NCBI GenBank assembly: GCA_002441265.1 | Contig: DJVQ01000022.1 | Coordinates: 64,204 to 128,203 of the forward strand | Reading direction: 5' to 3' | DNA: 64,000 nt | DNA from: Syntrophaceae bacterium UBA6252 | Lineage (GTDB): Bacteria; Desulfobacterota; Syntrophia; Syntrophales; UBA6807 | Shown: in pieces, positions 53,702-61,629 of the stretch | How positions within the stretch are numbered: position 1 is the stretch's first letter | How the letters are laid out: the number at the start of each line of letters is the position of its first letter | Made by a program: the position numbers and the translations under genes | The notes under the pieces: model-generated | Databases searched by the model: none | What the model was told of the DNA's origin: nothing | The model's input: only the letters and a program-made list of their open reading frames with translations

Positions 53702-55102
53702 ATGGACAACACCAATGAACAAAAGGAACATCCCCAGGAGAAACCTGCGCTTCTCATCGTCGAGGACGACGAGGATCTCCGCACCCAGATGAAATGGGCC
53801 CTTGCCGGGGACTATGGCATCCTCCTGGCAGGAGATCGACAGACGGCTATGGATAAGGTCAGAAATGAACACCCCGCCGTGGCGACTCTGGATCTCGGCC
53901 TTCCGCCGGCACCTGCCGGCGTCGAGGAGGGATTCCAGACCCTCTCGGAGATCCTGGCGGAAGACCCGGACATGAAGGTGATCATCATCACGGGCAGGGG
54001 CGAGAAGGAGTATGCCCTGCGGGCTGTGGGCATGGGTGCCTATGATTACTTCTACAAGCCAATCGGGATCGACGAGTTGAAAGTCGTCCTGAAGCGGGCC
54101 TTTCACGTCTCCGGGCTTGAAAAAGAGCAGAGGGAGCTCAGAAAAAGCCAGTTTCTGAAGGACGGCTTTGAAGGCATGCTGGGCACCAGCGGGAAGATGC
54201 AGGACGTGTATGTAACGATCCGCAAGGTGTCCCCGTCGGACATTCCCGTTCTTGTCACGGGGGAAAGCGGCACGGGCAAGGAACTCGTCGCCCGGGCGGT
54301 CCATCGTCTGAGCCCCAGAAACGGCGGCCCGTTCGTCGTCATCAACTGCGGGGCCATTCCGGAAAACCTCCTGGAAAGCGAACTTTTCGGTCACGAGAAG
54401 GGGGCCTTCACGGGGGCGCACGCACAACGGAAAGGCCGGATCGAACTCGCCCACCGGGGCACCCTGTTTCTCGACGAAATCGGGGAACTGCCCCTCCAGC
54501 TGCAGGTCAAATTGCTCCGGTTTCTCCAGGACAATATCATCGAGCGCATCGGGGGCCGGCATCAGATCCCCGTCGACGTCCGGATCGTCGCCGCGACGAA
54601 CCGGGATCTCAAGGAGGGAATGAGCCAGGGGACCTTCCGGGAGGACCTTTACTTCCGCCTCGGCGTCATCACAGTCTCCCTGCCCCCTCTGAGAGAGCGC
54701 GAGGGGGACATCCTCCTTCTTGCCAAGGCTTTCACCAACCACTTCGCCGGGGAATACAATAAAAAAATTACCGGTTTCACCGACAGAGCGGCAAAAGCTC
54801 TGGAAAATCATCCCTGGCCGGGCAACATCCGCGAGCTGGAAAACCGGATAAAGCGCGCGGTGGTGATGGCCGAAGGGAAGAGGATCGAGCCCCGGGACCT
54901 CGAGTTGGAGGACGCCGCATCCGGCGGCACGCGGACCGTCACCCTCAAGGAAGCCCGCGAGGAGATCGAAAAGGAACTGGTGCTCCAGGCCCTTTCAAGG
55001 AACGAGGGCAACCTGAGCAAGACCGCTGCCGACCTTGGTGTGAGCCGGCCCACCCTTTACGATCTCATAGAAAAATACGGAATATCGAAGAAAAACGGCT
55101 GA
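53702..55102 (+). CDS. prsR: PEP-CTERM-box response regulator PrsR (sigma-54 activator)
   Basis: The 466-residue NtrC-family regulator has an intact receiver (IVEDDEDLR; acceptor Asp64 in [14 protein letters not shown]). Its AAA+ domain carries [19 protein letters not shown] for sigma-54 contact and FLDEIGEL, and a Fis-type HTH ([23 protein letters not shown]) follows. It should be phosphorylated by PrsK and drive the -24/-12 promoters of PEP-CTERM and matrix genes found in this window. It starts 11 bases after prsK. Confidence 0.94.
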   Translation: MDNTNEQKEHPQEKPALLIVEDDEDLRTQMKWALAGDYGILLAGDRQTAMDKVRNEHPAVATLDLGLPPAPAGVEEGFQTLSEILAEDPDMKVIIITGRGEKEYALRAVGMGAYDYFYKPIGIDELKVVLKRAFHVSGLEKEQRELRKSQFLKDGFEGMLGTSGKMQDVYVTIRKVSPSDIPVLVTGESGTGKELVARAVHRLSPRNGGPFVVINCGAIPENLLESELFGHEKGAFTGAHAQRKGRIELAHRGTLFLDEIGELPLQLQVKLLRFLQDNIIERIGGRHQIPVDVRIVAATNRDLKEGMSQGTFREDLYFRLGVITVSLPPLREREGDILLLAKAFTNHFAGEYNKKITGFTDRAAKALENHPWPGNIRELENRIKRAVVMAEGKRIEPRDLELEDAASGGTRTVTLKEAREEIEKELVLQALSRNEGNLSKTAADLGVSRPTLYDLIEKYGISKKNG

Positions 55103-55146
55103 CGGGGAAGACGCATCGTTTCCGGCGTCGATAACCAAAAAACAAT

Positions 55147-55184
55147 AAAAAAGGCAGGAACGATGAGGTTCCTGCCTTTTTTTT
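55147..55184. terminator. Bidirectional terminator between prsR and a PEP-CTERM gene
   Basis: GGCAGGAAC (55153-55161) pairs perfectly with GTTCCTGCC (55168-55176), flanked by an A-run on the left and eight T residues on the right. It serves prsR on the plus strand and the convergent PEP-CTERM gene on the minus strand. Confidence 0.92.
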
Positions 55185-55203
55185 ATTCTATTTCTTTCGG
55201 AGC

Positions 55204-55944
55204 TTATTTCATCATTCTTCTTCTCGCTCCCGCGAGGCCGGCGAGAGCCACACCGAGAAGAAGCAGCGTGGAGGGTTCGGGAACGGAGGAAACATAGCGG
55301 ACGAGCATGTCCTGCGCGCTTCCGCCGCTCGTGGTGGTCAGATTCAGGGCATACACCGGGTAGAGCGTGGGATCGTTGTCCAGCTGCGCACCCTCGATCG
55401 AACCGAACTGGCTGATCACTGCCTGGAGGAACGGGTTTGCCGCAATCTGGGTTGCCGTCAGCGCGATCTCGTTTTCCAGGTACCAGATGGCCTGCTGCAA
55501 CTGGCCCGCCGACGCGGACCGGCCGGTTCCGGCCGTATAATCATAGCCGGTCAGACTGCCCAGCACAAAGTTGTTGTAAAGGTAAGCCGCCCCGATGGAA
55601 ACGGGATCCGGATCTCCACCGTCCAAGCCGCCGTCAATTGCACCTTCCTCGCTGATTTCAGCATTGTACGTGGAACCCGGCGAAATATATTCGTCCATTT
55701 CTATGCAGAACGTCTCGAACCCGATAAGGCCGGACGAAGCATACTGATAGAGCGAGAAAGGAGTGTAGCTGTCCAGAATCCAGGAGAAGTCAGCCGAGGG
55801 GGTCAGCGTGAATTCACCGCCGTTTGCGGTATAGTACCCGCTGATCCGATCCACTGTCACCTGGTAGGCCATGGCTCCCGGAGCTGCAAGGAACAGGATG
55901 GCAATGCCAAGAACCGCAACTTTCAGGAAGAGCCTCGTCTTCAT
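55204..55944 (-). CDS. PEP-CTERM protein with thioester-domain-like motifs
   Basis: The 246-residue preprotein has a signal peptide (1-26, ending GAMA), a passenger of about 190 residues, and a C-terminal sorting tail: VPEP (221-224), a membrane helix and a basic end (RRRMMK). The passenger contains GFETFCIEMDEY with Cys80 and QLQQAIWYLENEI with Gln150 four residues before Trp154. These resemble the [YFL]C and Q-x-A-I-W motifs of class I Cys-Gln thioester domains of Gram-positive adhesins. AAGGAGG precedes the ATG. Upstream lie a sigma-54-type promoter (56014) and an enhancer-like repeat (56157). Confidence 0.9.
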   Translation of the reverse strand: MKTRLFLKVAVLGIAILFLAAPGAMAYQVTVDRISGYYTANGGEFTLTPSADFSWILDSYTPFSLYQYASSGLIGFETFCIEMDEYISPGSTYNAEISEEGAIDGGLDGGDPDPVSIGAAYLYNNFVLGSLTGYDYTAGTGRSASAGQLQQAIWYLENEIALTATQIAANPFLQAVISQFGSIEGAQLDNDPTLYPVYALNLTTTSGGSAQDMLVRYVSSVPEPSTLLLLGVALAGLAGARRRMMK

Positions 55945-56013
55945 TGTCGACCTCCTTATGGATGAGTGATTTATCGCCTTACTTATGGAAACGCTGCCTT
56001 TCGCCATGAATAT

Positions 56014-56029
56014 AGCAAAGATGGTGCCA
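56014..56029 (-). promoter_or_regulatory. Sigma-54 promoter of the first PEP-CTERM gene
   Basis: The minus strand reads TGGCACCATCTTTGCT, an almost perfect match to TGGCACGRNNNTTGCW. The predicted start near 56003 gives a 59-base leader to the ATG at 55944. Confidence 0.82.
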
Positions 56030-56136
56030 AAAACTCCATTTTTTCACAATCCTCTTCAAAGCATTCCCATGCTCTCGATATTCATATCTATTATTTCACG
56101 TCCACAGATCGTTGACAAGCATACGGGCCGCTTTAC

Positions 56137-56187
56137 AAAAAAAAGGACCGGCTTTTTGTAAACACATCCGACAGTTCCGGCCGGTCC
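56137..56187 (-). terminator. Terminator-like hairpin enclosing an enhancer motif
   Basis: On the minus strand GGACCGG and CCGGTCC (56181-56187 and 56145-56151) form a 7-bp stem with a 29-base loop, followed by eight T residues. The loop contains the third copy of the 17-bp PEP-CTERM element. It may stop read-through from the upstream PEP-CTERM gene. Confidence 0.5.
56157..56173. promoter_or_regulatory. Putative PrsR enhancer element, copy C (diverged)
   Basis: TGTAAACACATCCGACA matches the two identical copies (57228, 57922) at 14 of 17 bases. Its centre is 162 bases upstream of the start predicted for the promoter at 56014. Confidence 0.6.
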
Positions 56188-56300
56188 CTTCTCTATTGAT
56201 TCTGTATCATCCACCGGATTTTGTTATTAATAGGGCTTTCTTTACGACTGTAAAAAAATTATTCCGGATGTCTCGCACGAGATGCACGTGGAACCCCTCA

Positions 56301-56340
56301 AAAAAGAAACAGCCCGTATCCACCGGGGATCGGGCTGTTT
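56301..56340 (-). terminator. Rho-independent terminator of the second PEP-CTERM gene
   Basis: AAACAGCCCG (56307-56316) pairs with CGGGCTGTTT (56331-56340). On the minus strand the stem is followed by a T-rich run. It lies 24 bases beyond the stop of the gene ending at 56364. Confidence 0.8.
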
Positions 56341-56363
56341 CATCAGAAAGTTTTCCTTCAGGA

Positions 56364-57074
56364 TTACCGCATCTTTTTCCTCATGATCCCGAGACCGAGG
56401 ATCCCGAGGCCGAGGAGCGAAACGGTCAGGGGTTCCGGCACGGCCACTTCGGCGATGAGCGAGCTCTGCCTGTTCGTAACGCGGCCATCGTAACCAATGG
56501 AAACGATGTTGATCACGCGAACGGTACCGATGTCCGTCCATCCACTGGCATTCGCAGCGGTAACAAAAGTATTGGCAAGAGCGATTTCAGCGGTAGTCAG
56601 TCCCAAACCGCTGAAGGAGCTGATCTCGTTTTCCAGCAACCAGATGGCGGCCTGCAGGGCGTTGGCGGAATGACGGTTTGCCGTGTAAGTCGAAGTGTCA
56701 TAACCGGCCAGCGTACCCATGTAAAAGTTGTAATACAGATAAGCCGTCTGCGGGGAAAGGGGGTCATATCCCGGGGTGGCGCCGCCGTCTCCGTCAATTC
56801 CTCCCTGGATCGTGTTGCCGGAGATGTCCGCCACGTAATAGGGCGTGCCGAAATTCATTGTCTCGTATTTCTCGAGGCAGAAGGTGTCGAACATGTATGT
56901 GTAGTTGTATCCCCCGGTGTATTTCCACACTTCCATCTCGCCGGCCAGGTCACCAGGACCATTTTCGTACTTGATCCAGTCACCGACGGCAATGGAGTAT
57001 GCGAAGGATGCAGGCACACACACAACCAGGACAAGTAAAAGAACCGATGCCATGATTGCGATTTTCTTTTTCAT
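56364..57074 (-). CDS. PEP-CTERM protein with thioester-domain-like motifs (paralogue)
   Basis: The 236-residue preprotein has a signal peptide (1-25), a passenger, and VPEP (212-215) followed by a membrane helix and MRKKMR. It is paralogous to the neighbour at 55204: FDTFCLEKYETM (Cys66), the GGIDGDGG and DPLSPQTAYLYYNFYMGTLAGYD block, and LQAAIWLLENEI with Gln141 four residues before Trp145. The Cys and Gln motifs are conserved between two otherwise diverged sequences. AAGGAGG precedes the ATG at 57074. Confidence 0.9.
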   Translation of the reverse strand: MKKKIAIMASVLLLVLVVCVPASFAYSIAVGDWIKYENGPGDLAGEMEVWKYTGGYNYTYMFDTFCLEKYETMNFGTPYYVADISGNTIQGGIDGDGGATPGYDPLSPQTAYLYYNFYMGTLAGYDTSTYTANRHSANALQAAIWLLENEISSFSGLGLTTAEIALANTFVTAANASGWTDIGTVRVINIVSIGYDGRVTNRQSSLIAEVAVPEPLTVSLLGLGILGLGIMRKKMR

Positions 57075-57113
57075 GGAATTATCCTCCTTTTTATTCCATT
57101 TGCATTTATGTGT

Positions 57114-57129
57114 TGCACAAGACATACCA
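57114..57129 (-). promoter_or_regulatory. Sigma-54 promoter of the second PEP-CTERM gene
   Basis: The minus strand reads TGGTATGTCTTGTGCA, with GG and GC in exact -24/-12 spacing and a TGCA core. The predicted start near 57103 leaves only about 29 bases to the ATG. Confidence 0.68.
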
Positions 57130-57227
57130 GAAGATTCCCATTCCCCGGAAACTCTCTTATGTGTCTGATATATAAGATGAATATGAAATACCACCTGTGG
57201 GAAATCTCCTTCCGTGGGCGCGACAGT

Positions 57228-57244
57228 TGTAAAGATATCCGACA
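57228..57244. promoter_or_regulatory. Putative PrsR enhancer element, copy A
   Basis: TGTAAAGATATCCGACA is identical to copy B 694 bases away, although the flanking sequences are not related. It has TGT and ACA ends as expected of a dimer-binding site. The centre lies 133 bases upstream of the start predicted for the promoter at 57114. I see nothing else in 57245-57477. Confidence 0.7.
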
Positions 57245-57477
57245 TCCTTTTTCCCCTGTCCCGCTATAAAATAGACGGAACCCCACTGAATTCGGTATCT
57301 TGATAGGCTCGCCCTCAGAAAGTTCAAGACAGTCAATGCCTTAACACTCAGCAAGCCGGCAATTCCGGTGTGTTTCAACGTTTTCTACCTTCTGCGGGTC
57401 CTGGAAAAATAATTTACAGGAGTTAATCCGCCCGATACATGGGAAACGTACGGACCGGTTCACGCCCATGCTCTCCA

Positions 57478-57504
57478 TAAAAAAAAGCAGGGTGTTACCC
57501 CTGC
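57478..57504 (-). terminator. Rho-independent terminator of the mini PEP-CTERM gene
   Basis: GCAGGG (57487-57492) pairs with CCCTGC (57499-57504). On the minus strand the hairpin is followed by a run of eight or more T residues. It lies 32 bases after the stop at 57536. Confidence 0.82.
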
Positions 57505-57535
57505 TTCATCACCGGCACTTCGTGTCTCAGATATA

Positions 57536-57712
57536 TTATCTGAAAAATTTCTTCAGCCCCACAAGACCTGCGATCCCCGCCCCAAGAAGAACGATGGACA
57601 TCGGCTCAGGCGTCGGAACCCTGTCTATGGCAAAGCAGGAACTGGCCGGCCCCAGAAGAACTGCCAGAAGTGCGGTCACACCAAATAACATCTTCGTCGC
57701 TTTCTCTTTCAT
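57536..57712 (-). CDS. Miniature PEP-CTERM protein (58 residues)
   Basis: The product is a signal peptide (about 1-28, MKEKATKMLFGVTALLAVLL to SSCFA) joined almost directly to a PEP-CTERM tail: IDRVPTPEP, one membrane helix (MSIVLLGAGIAGLVGL) and KKFFR. The predicted mature passenger would be fewer than ten residues. A strong GGAGGA site precedes the ATG, a terminator follows, and an exact copy of the enhancer motif sits upstream, so it appears to be a genuine gene and not a fragment. Confidence 0.82.
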   Translation of the reverse strand: MKEKATKMLFGVTALLAVLLGPASSCFAIDRVPTPEPMSIVLLGAGIAGLVGLKKFFR

Positions 57713-57778
57713 ACAGTCCTCCTCCAGCAAATGGATTTTATGAGCTTCCAATGACGATTTTGTCATATAAAAGACTTA

Positions 57779-57794
57779 TGCAAGGAATATGCAT
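57779..57794 (-). promoter_or_regulatory. Weak sigma-54 promoter candidate of the mini PEP-CTERM gene
   Basis: The minus strand reads ATGCATATTCCTTGCA: the -12 TTGCA is perfect but the -24 has TG in place of GG. Support comes from position. The predicted start near 57768 is 162 bases from the centre of enhancer copy B, the same distance as for the gene at 55944. Confidence 0.45.
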
Positions 57795-57921
57795 CTGCAG
57801 GGCTTCAATCGGAAGATTTATTGAATGAACCGTAACTATCGCAAATATAAGGAGTATTTTTATGCAACTGAATCAGGGTGGGCACGAAAGGCGTCGTTTC
57901 GAACTTTCCGGACAAATCCGG

Positions 57922-57938
57922 TGTAAAGATATCCGACA
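57922..57938. promoter_or_regulatory. Putative PrsR enhancer element, copy B
   Basis: TGTAAAGATATCCGACA, identical to copy A. It lies between the minus-strand mini gene and the plus-strand PEP-CTERM pair, so it could serve both directions. The remainder of 57939-58389 holds no supported gene; a partial copy (TGTAAGAAAATCCAACG, 58003-58019, 12 of 17) is present. Confidence 0.7.
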
Positions 57939-58389
57939 CAGCTCCCGCCGTCAATACGAAGGAACGTTCCGGAATTTCAGTGAATAAACGTCCTCCAGAG
58001 CATGTAAGAAAATCCAACGTAAAATGAATACACGGTACGCAACATCTGCCGGCGGAACCATCCGCAGGAATCGTCGAACGCGCCGGAGGCGCCTCTTTAT
58101 ATCCGTCCCGGACAGGTCTTTTTCAAGGATTTCCATAAAGGATACGGGGTTATCCGGTGATACAGGGTACACGCAGGGCGGGGTCGGTTCGGGCATTGAT
58201 CGTCATCTCCAGAAAAACGGCGGAACCAGGTCTCTAATCACGGCACGAATCCTGCAGTTATAAAATTCGAATACAACCGGGACCCCGCTATTTCGCCATA
58301 CCTACTTTTAGTTGCCCGGATGGATAGAAATATATATAAGGGAAGAAAAAACCCGGATCAATGGGACATCGGGGTCCTCGGGAGGGAAA

Positions 58390-59124
58390 ATGAAAAAAAC
58401 GGCTGTATTGACCGCTTGTCTTCTCGCAGTCCTCTTCGCCTGTCCGGCCTACGGGTTTTATACCGTCAGCTTCGAAGACACCGTTATTACCTTTCCCGGC
58501 TGGGAAAACGGAACGGATGACGATCTCCAGGACGTGATTGGACTCCCGAATATCCTGGGAGGGCAGTTGACTTATGATTCGAATTACAATCTTGTAAGCA
58601 TACAGTTCAGTTACATTGTCACCCAGAACCAGCATCTCTGGAGCAAGCTGACCCCTGGAGATCTTTTCATGGATGTCGGTTCCGACGGCACCTGGGACTA
58701 TACCGTGGGAACTTTCGGGGCCGGAGACTGGAGCAATGTGGCCGTGAACAGCGTATCCGTTCCGCTGGGAGGCCCCGGCTACGTTATGTCCGGCGCCGAC
58801 GGGCTGTGGAGCGGATACGATATCCGTGACGACCACCCGATCGCCATCGAGGGTGGTACGCCGTATTCATCAGCGGCGTTTGTCGGATGGCGCCTTCCCG
58901 GATCGCCCGAAGACGTGGTCTGGGTAAGTTACATTTTCGATCCCGAGTCCGCCATCAACATCCGGGACGGCCTCATCATCGGCTGGACGCTTAACTGCGC
59001 CAACGATGTCATCTATCAGAAAATAGATATTCCCATCATCGACATTCCCGAGCCGGCAACCATGGTTCTTCTCTGTTTCGGCATAGCCGGGCTCTTTGCA
59101 TTTCGCAGAAAAATGGCAATTTAG
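58390..59124 (+). CDS. PEP-CTERM protein
   Basis: The 244-residue preprotein has a signal peptide (1-22, ending PAYG), a passenger of unknown fold rich in Gly, Asp and aromatics (GWENGTDDDLQDVIG, VGSDGTWDYTVGTFG), and the sorting tail IPEP followed by a membrane helix and RRKMAI. It should be processed by the exosortase. AGGGA precedes the ATG. The next PEP-CTERM gene begins 23 bases after its stop, so the two form an operon. No clear -24/-12 promoter was found. Confidence 0.86.
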   Translation: MKKTAVLTACLLAVLFACPAYGFYTVSFEDTVITFPGWENGTDDDLQDVIGLPNILGGQLTYDSNYNLVSIQFSYIVTQNQHLWSKLTPGDLFMDVGSDGTWDYTVGTFGAGDWSNVAVNSVSVPLGGPGYVMSGADGLWSGYDIRDDHPIAIEGGTPYSSAAFVGWRLPGSPEDVVWVSYIFDPESAINIRDGLIIGWTLNCANDVIYQKIDIPIIDIPEPATMVLLCFGIAGLFAFRRKMAI

Positions 59125-59147
59125 TGCTTTCTTTCGGAGGTTTTGGA

Positions 59148-59837
59148 ATGAAAAAAATCTTTGCGTGCCTGACCCTGCTCGCCGCCGTATTCTTCGGTTC
59201 CAAGGCCTTCGCCTATTATGAAGGTTACATTTCCTGGGATAAGAATCTGGTTGCATCGTATGCCTGGGCCAACAGCAAGTCCGTACTCAGTTGGATCGTT
59301 TCTTTCGATTCCACTACAAATTACTGGACCTACAGGTATACCTTCACGACGGACGGGAAACCCGGAATAAGCCACGTCATTACCGAGGTGTCCGGGACCT
59401 TCGATTCGGACAATATCCAGGACGGAACCACGAAGGGCTATGAACTGGATGCTTACTCGTCCGGCGACCGCAGCAATCCCGGATTGATCGGCGATCTTTA
59501 CGGATTGAAATTCGAAACGACAAAAAAAAGCGAGGAAAAGTCCTATACCTGGACCATCGTCACGGACCGGGCCCCCATGTGGGGAGACTTCTATGCCAAG
59601 GGCGGGAAAAACGATTATGTTTATAATACGGGATTCGGTACGACGTACGACGCCCCCATCGGCAACAACGAAAATCTCTCCGGGTGGGTCCTGGTGCCCG
59701 ACACGGTGACGACGACAACGACGGTCCCGGAACCGGAGACCTTGATTCTCCTCGGCATCGGAATCCTGTTCCTCATCATCGCGCTGAGGAAGATCAGGAA
59801 AAGGAAAGCAGGCTTGCCACAAGACCGTAAGAAATAG
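59148..59837 (+). CDS. PEP-CTERM protein with a Thr-rich stalk
   Basis: The 229-residue preprotein has a signal peptide (1-21, ending KAFA), a beta-rich passenger, a short threonine stalk (TVTTTTTVPEP) and a membrane helix with a long basic tail (RKIRKRKAGLPQDRKK). The Thr run before VPEP could be an O-glycosylation stalk, as is common just before PEP motifs; this is inferred. GGAGG precedes the ATG at 59148. Confidence 0.86.
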   Translation: MKKIFACLTLLAAVFFGSKAFAYYEGYISWDKNLVASYAWANSKSVLSWIVSFDSTTNYWTYRYTFTTDGKPGISHVITEVSGTFDSDNIQDGTTKGYELDAYSSGDRSNPGLIGDLYGLKFETTKKSEEKSYTWTIVTDRAPMWGDFYAKGGKNDYVYNTGFGTTYDAPIGNNENLSGWVLVPDTVTTTTTVPEPETLILLGIGILFLIIALRKIRKRKAGLPQDRKK

Positions 59838-59949
59838 CGACCGGATCGGAAGAACGCCCGTACGATGCGATCGGCCCTGTCGCATGTGGGGCCGTGATTC
59901 ACTCGTTTATACAGGCCGTCGCTGAAATCGCGCCATTCATGCCGCCAAA

Positions 59950-59989
59950 GGATGACAGGATTGTAAAAAATCCCGTCATCCTTTTTTTT
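59950..59989 (+). terminator. Rho-independent terminator of the plus-strand PEP-CTERM pair
   Basis: GGATGAC and GTCATCC arms, extended by GGATT/AATCC, are followed by eight T residues (59982-59989). It lies about 110 bases after the last stop. The rest of 59838-60195 contains nothing I can identify. Confidence 0.92.
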
Positions 59990-60195
59990 CGAGGCAATCC
60001 CCCTCCGAAAGCGGGGGAATAACCGATCCTGAAAGCTCGAACCACGAAATCGCGGCATGAATTCAAAGCACGAATCCGCACCCGGCACTTCCTGTGTTAC
60101 GGGACATCCGTGCCGCATCACATGCTCCCCTATCTTGACGGTCGCTCCCTCCTTTGCTAAAAAACTGTGAGTACCTCGAAAGGAGGAGCAACGAC

Positions 60196-60846
60196 ATGAC
60201 GGACGAACAAGACAAGAAGATCGATATAGACTACTCAGCGGAAGGGAGCAGTCTTCTGGACAGGGACTTCAAGGATACGCCCCGTGATCGTGGGAGGGCG
60301 TCCCGGATCTGGTCGCCGGGACTCCACTCCCCGGGGAAGATCGTCCTCTGGGGAGGAGGGATCTTCATTATTATTGTGCTTATCGCAATCTTCTTCGCCG
60401 GCGGGGAAAAAGCCCCCGGAGAGGGAGAATTCGCCGCCCTCCAGGGCAGACTTGAAAAAGTGGAGGGGAAGCTGGACGGCCTCACGTCTCAGTCGGAAGA
60501 AGCCATTCGGTACCTGAGAGAGGAAGTGTACACCCTCTCGAAGAAAATCGAATCCCTCGAACGGAAGGCGGAACCCACCGCGGCGAAACAAGCCGTGAAG
60601 AAGGAAAGCCCGGCTGCGGCGGTAGAGAAAGCCAAGGCAACATCCACCGCGCAGGCAGTGGAAAAACCAAAAACTGCATCCGCCGAGCCTGCGGCCGCGA
60701 CGCAGAAATTCCACACCATCCGCAAGGGAGACACCCTGTTCGGAATCGCCAAGACTTACGGACTCACGGTCAAGGAACTCGCAGACCTGAACGGGATGCC
60801 GACAAACAGGACGATACATCCCGGGGACCGGCTGCGGGTCCGCTGA
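60196..60846 (+). CDS. LysM-domain membrane protein
   Basis: The 216-residue protein has a cytoplasmic N-terminus of about 50 residues and one membrane helix (IVLWGGGIFIIIVLIAIFFAGG). A predicted coiled coil (FAALQGRLEKVEGKLDGLTS through LSKKIESLERK) and an Ala/Lys-rich linker follow, then a C-terminal LysM domain (FHTIRKGDTLFGIAKTYGLT, NGMPTNRTIHPGDRLRV). It probably binds peptidoglycan from the periplasmic side. AGGAGG precedes the ATG. Confidence 0.85.
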   Translation: MTDEQDKKIDIDYSAEGSSLLDRDFKDTPRDRGRASRIWSPGLHSPGKIVLWGGGIFIIIVLIAIFFAGGEKAPGEGEFAALQGRLEKVEGKLDGLTSQSEEAIRYLREEVYTLSKKIESLERKAEPTAAKQAVKKESPAAAVEKAKATSTAQAVEKPKTASAEPAAATQKFHTIRKGDTLFGIAKTYGLTVKELADLNGMPTNRTIHPGDRLRVR

Positions 60847-60872
60847 AACTCCGCCGGGGGAGAAAATCCGTC

Positions 60873-61526
60873 CTAAAATCCCAGGTCCTCGTTGATCAGA
60901 ACGACCTTCACCCGGCCTTTCGGGAAGGATTTCTCCGTAATCGTCCACGTGTTGCAGATCCGGTCGGGACTCTTGCACTCGTCGCAGAAGGACGTGGCCA
61001 CACAGGGCGTCTTCTTGTCAAGCCTCATGGCGTTCACCGGCGCCGCGTAGTTTTTCACCCGGACCATGGCATCCTCGAGATCGCAGACGATCTTGTTCCG
61101 TCCCGCAAGGACGATCACCCGTTTCGGCCCGAATGTCAGGGCGGCAACACGATTGCCGATCATGTCGAGATTGACAAGCCTCCCGTCCTCCGTAACGGCG
61201 TTGGTGCCCATAAAGAAAAGATCCACATGGAGGGCCTGCCTGCGTCTTTCCAGGTTTTCCTCCGGAGGGATCGTTCGGTCATAGGTGTCGAGCACCGTCA
61301 TGTCCCCCCGTCCCTTCAGCGCCTCGTAAAGCCCCGTTCCGATAAAGGTGAGGGAGCCACCCCAGGAAATGCTTTTCGCGCCCGTTCCCGGCAGTAGTTC
61401 CTCCAGAACGATTTTTCGGGCCTCGCTCACGCTTTCCGCCACCCGGGCCTCGAAATTGTTGTCTTCCAGCGCTTTTTTCACTGCTTCCAGACGGATCTTC
61501 CAGAAATGGTCCACAGGTCTGTCCAT
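60873..61526 (-). CDS. LUD-domain (LutC-like) protein
   Basis: The 217-residue protein has the LUD (DUF162) pattern: WKIRLEAVKKALEDNNFEARV, ISWGGSLTFIGTGLYEAL, LFFMGTNAVTEDGRLVNLDMIGNRVAALTFGPKRVIVLAGRNKIV, and a cysteine group near the end (SFCDECKSPDRIC). Relatives act with lactate-utilisation iron-sulfur proteins, but no lutA or lutB is nearby, so the role is unknown. AAAGGAGA precedes the ATG. A GGTGT-N7-ACACC inverted repeat lies at 61578-61594 upstream. Confidence 0.83.
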   Translation of the reverse strand: MDRPVDHFWKIRLEAVKKALEDNNFEARVAESVSEARKIVLEELLPGTGAKSISWGGSLTFIGTGLYEALKGRGDMTVLDTYDRTIPPEENLERRRQALHVDLFFMGTNAVTEDGRLVNLDMIGNRVAALTFGPKRVIVLAGRNKIVCDLEDAMVRVKNYAAPVNAMRLDKKTPCVATSFCDECKSPDRICNTWTITEKSFPKGRVKVVLINEDLGF

Positions 61527-61629
61527 CGGGTTCTCCTTTCAAAACAGTGATTCCCTGCCGAACAGGGCCTTTTCATAGGTGTAAAAATAACACCAACCGC
61601 CGTCTCTGTCCAAGACAAGATTTTTGCTG

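Noticed and set aside
57805..58017. Similarity between short frames starting at the two exact enhancer copies, as a possible transposon remnant
   Set aside because: DNA similarity stops at the ends of the 17-bp element, so it reflects a shared regulatory site and not a mobile-element relic.
58165..58180. GGGTACACGCAGGGCG as a -24/-12 promoter for the plus-strand PEP-CTERM pair
   Set aside because: The -12 half is GGGC in place of TTGC and the leader would be about 200 bases; only the GG/GC spacing fits.
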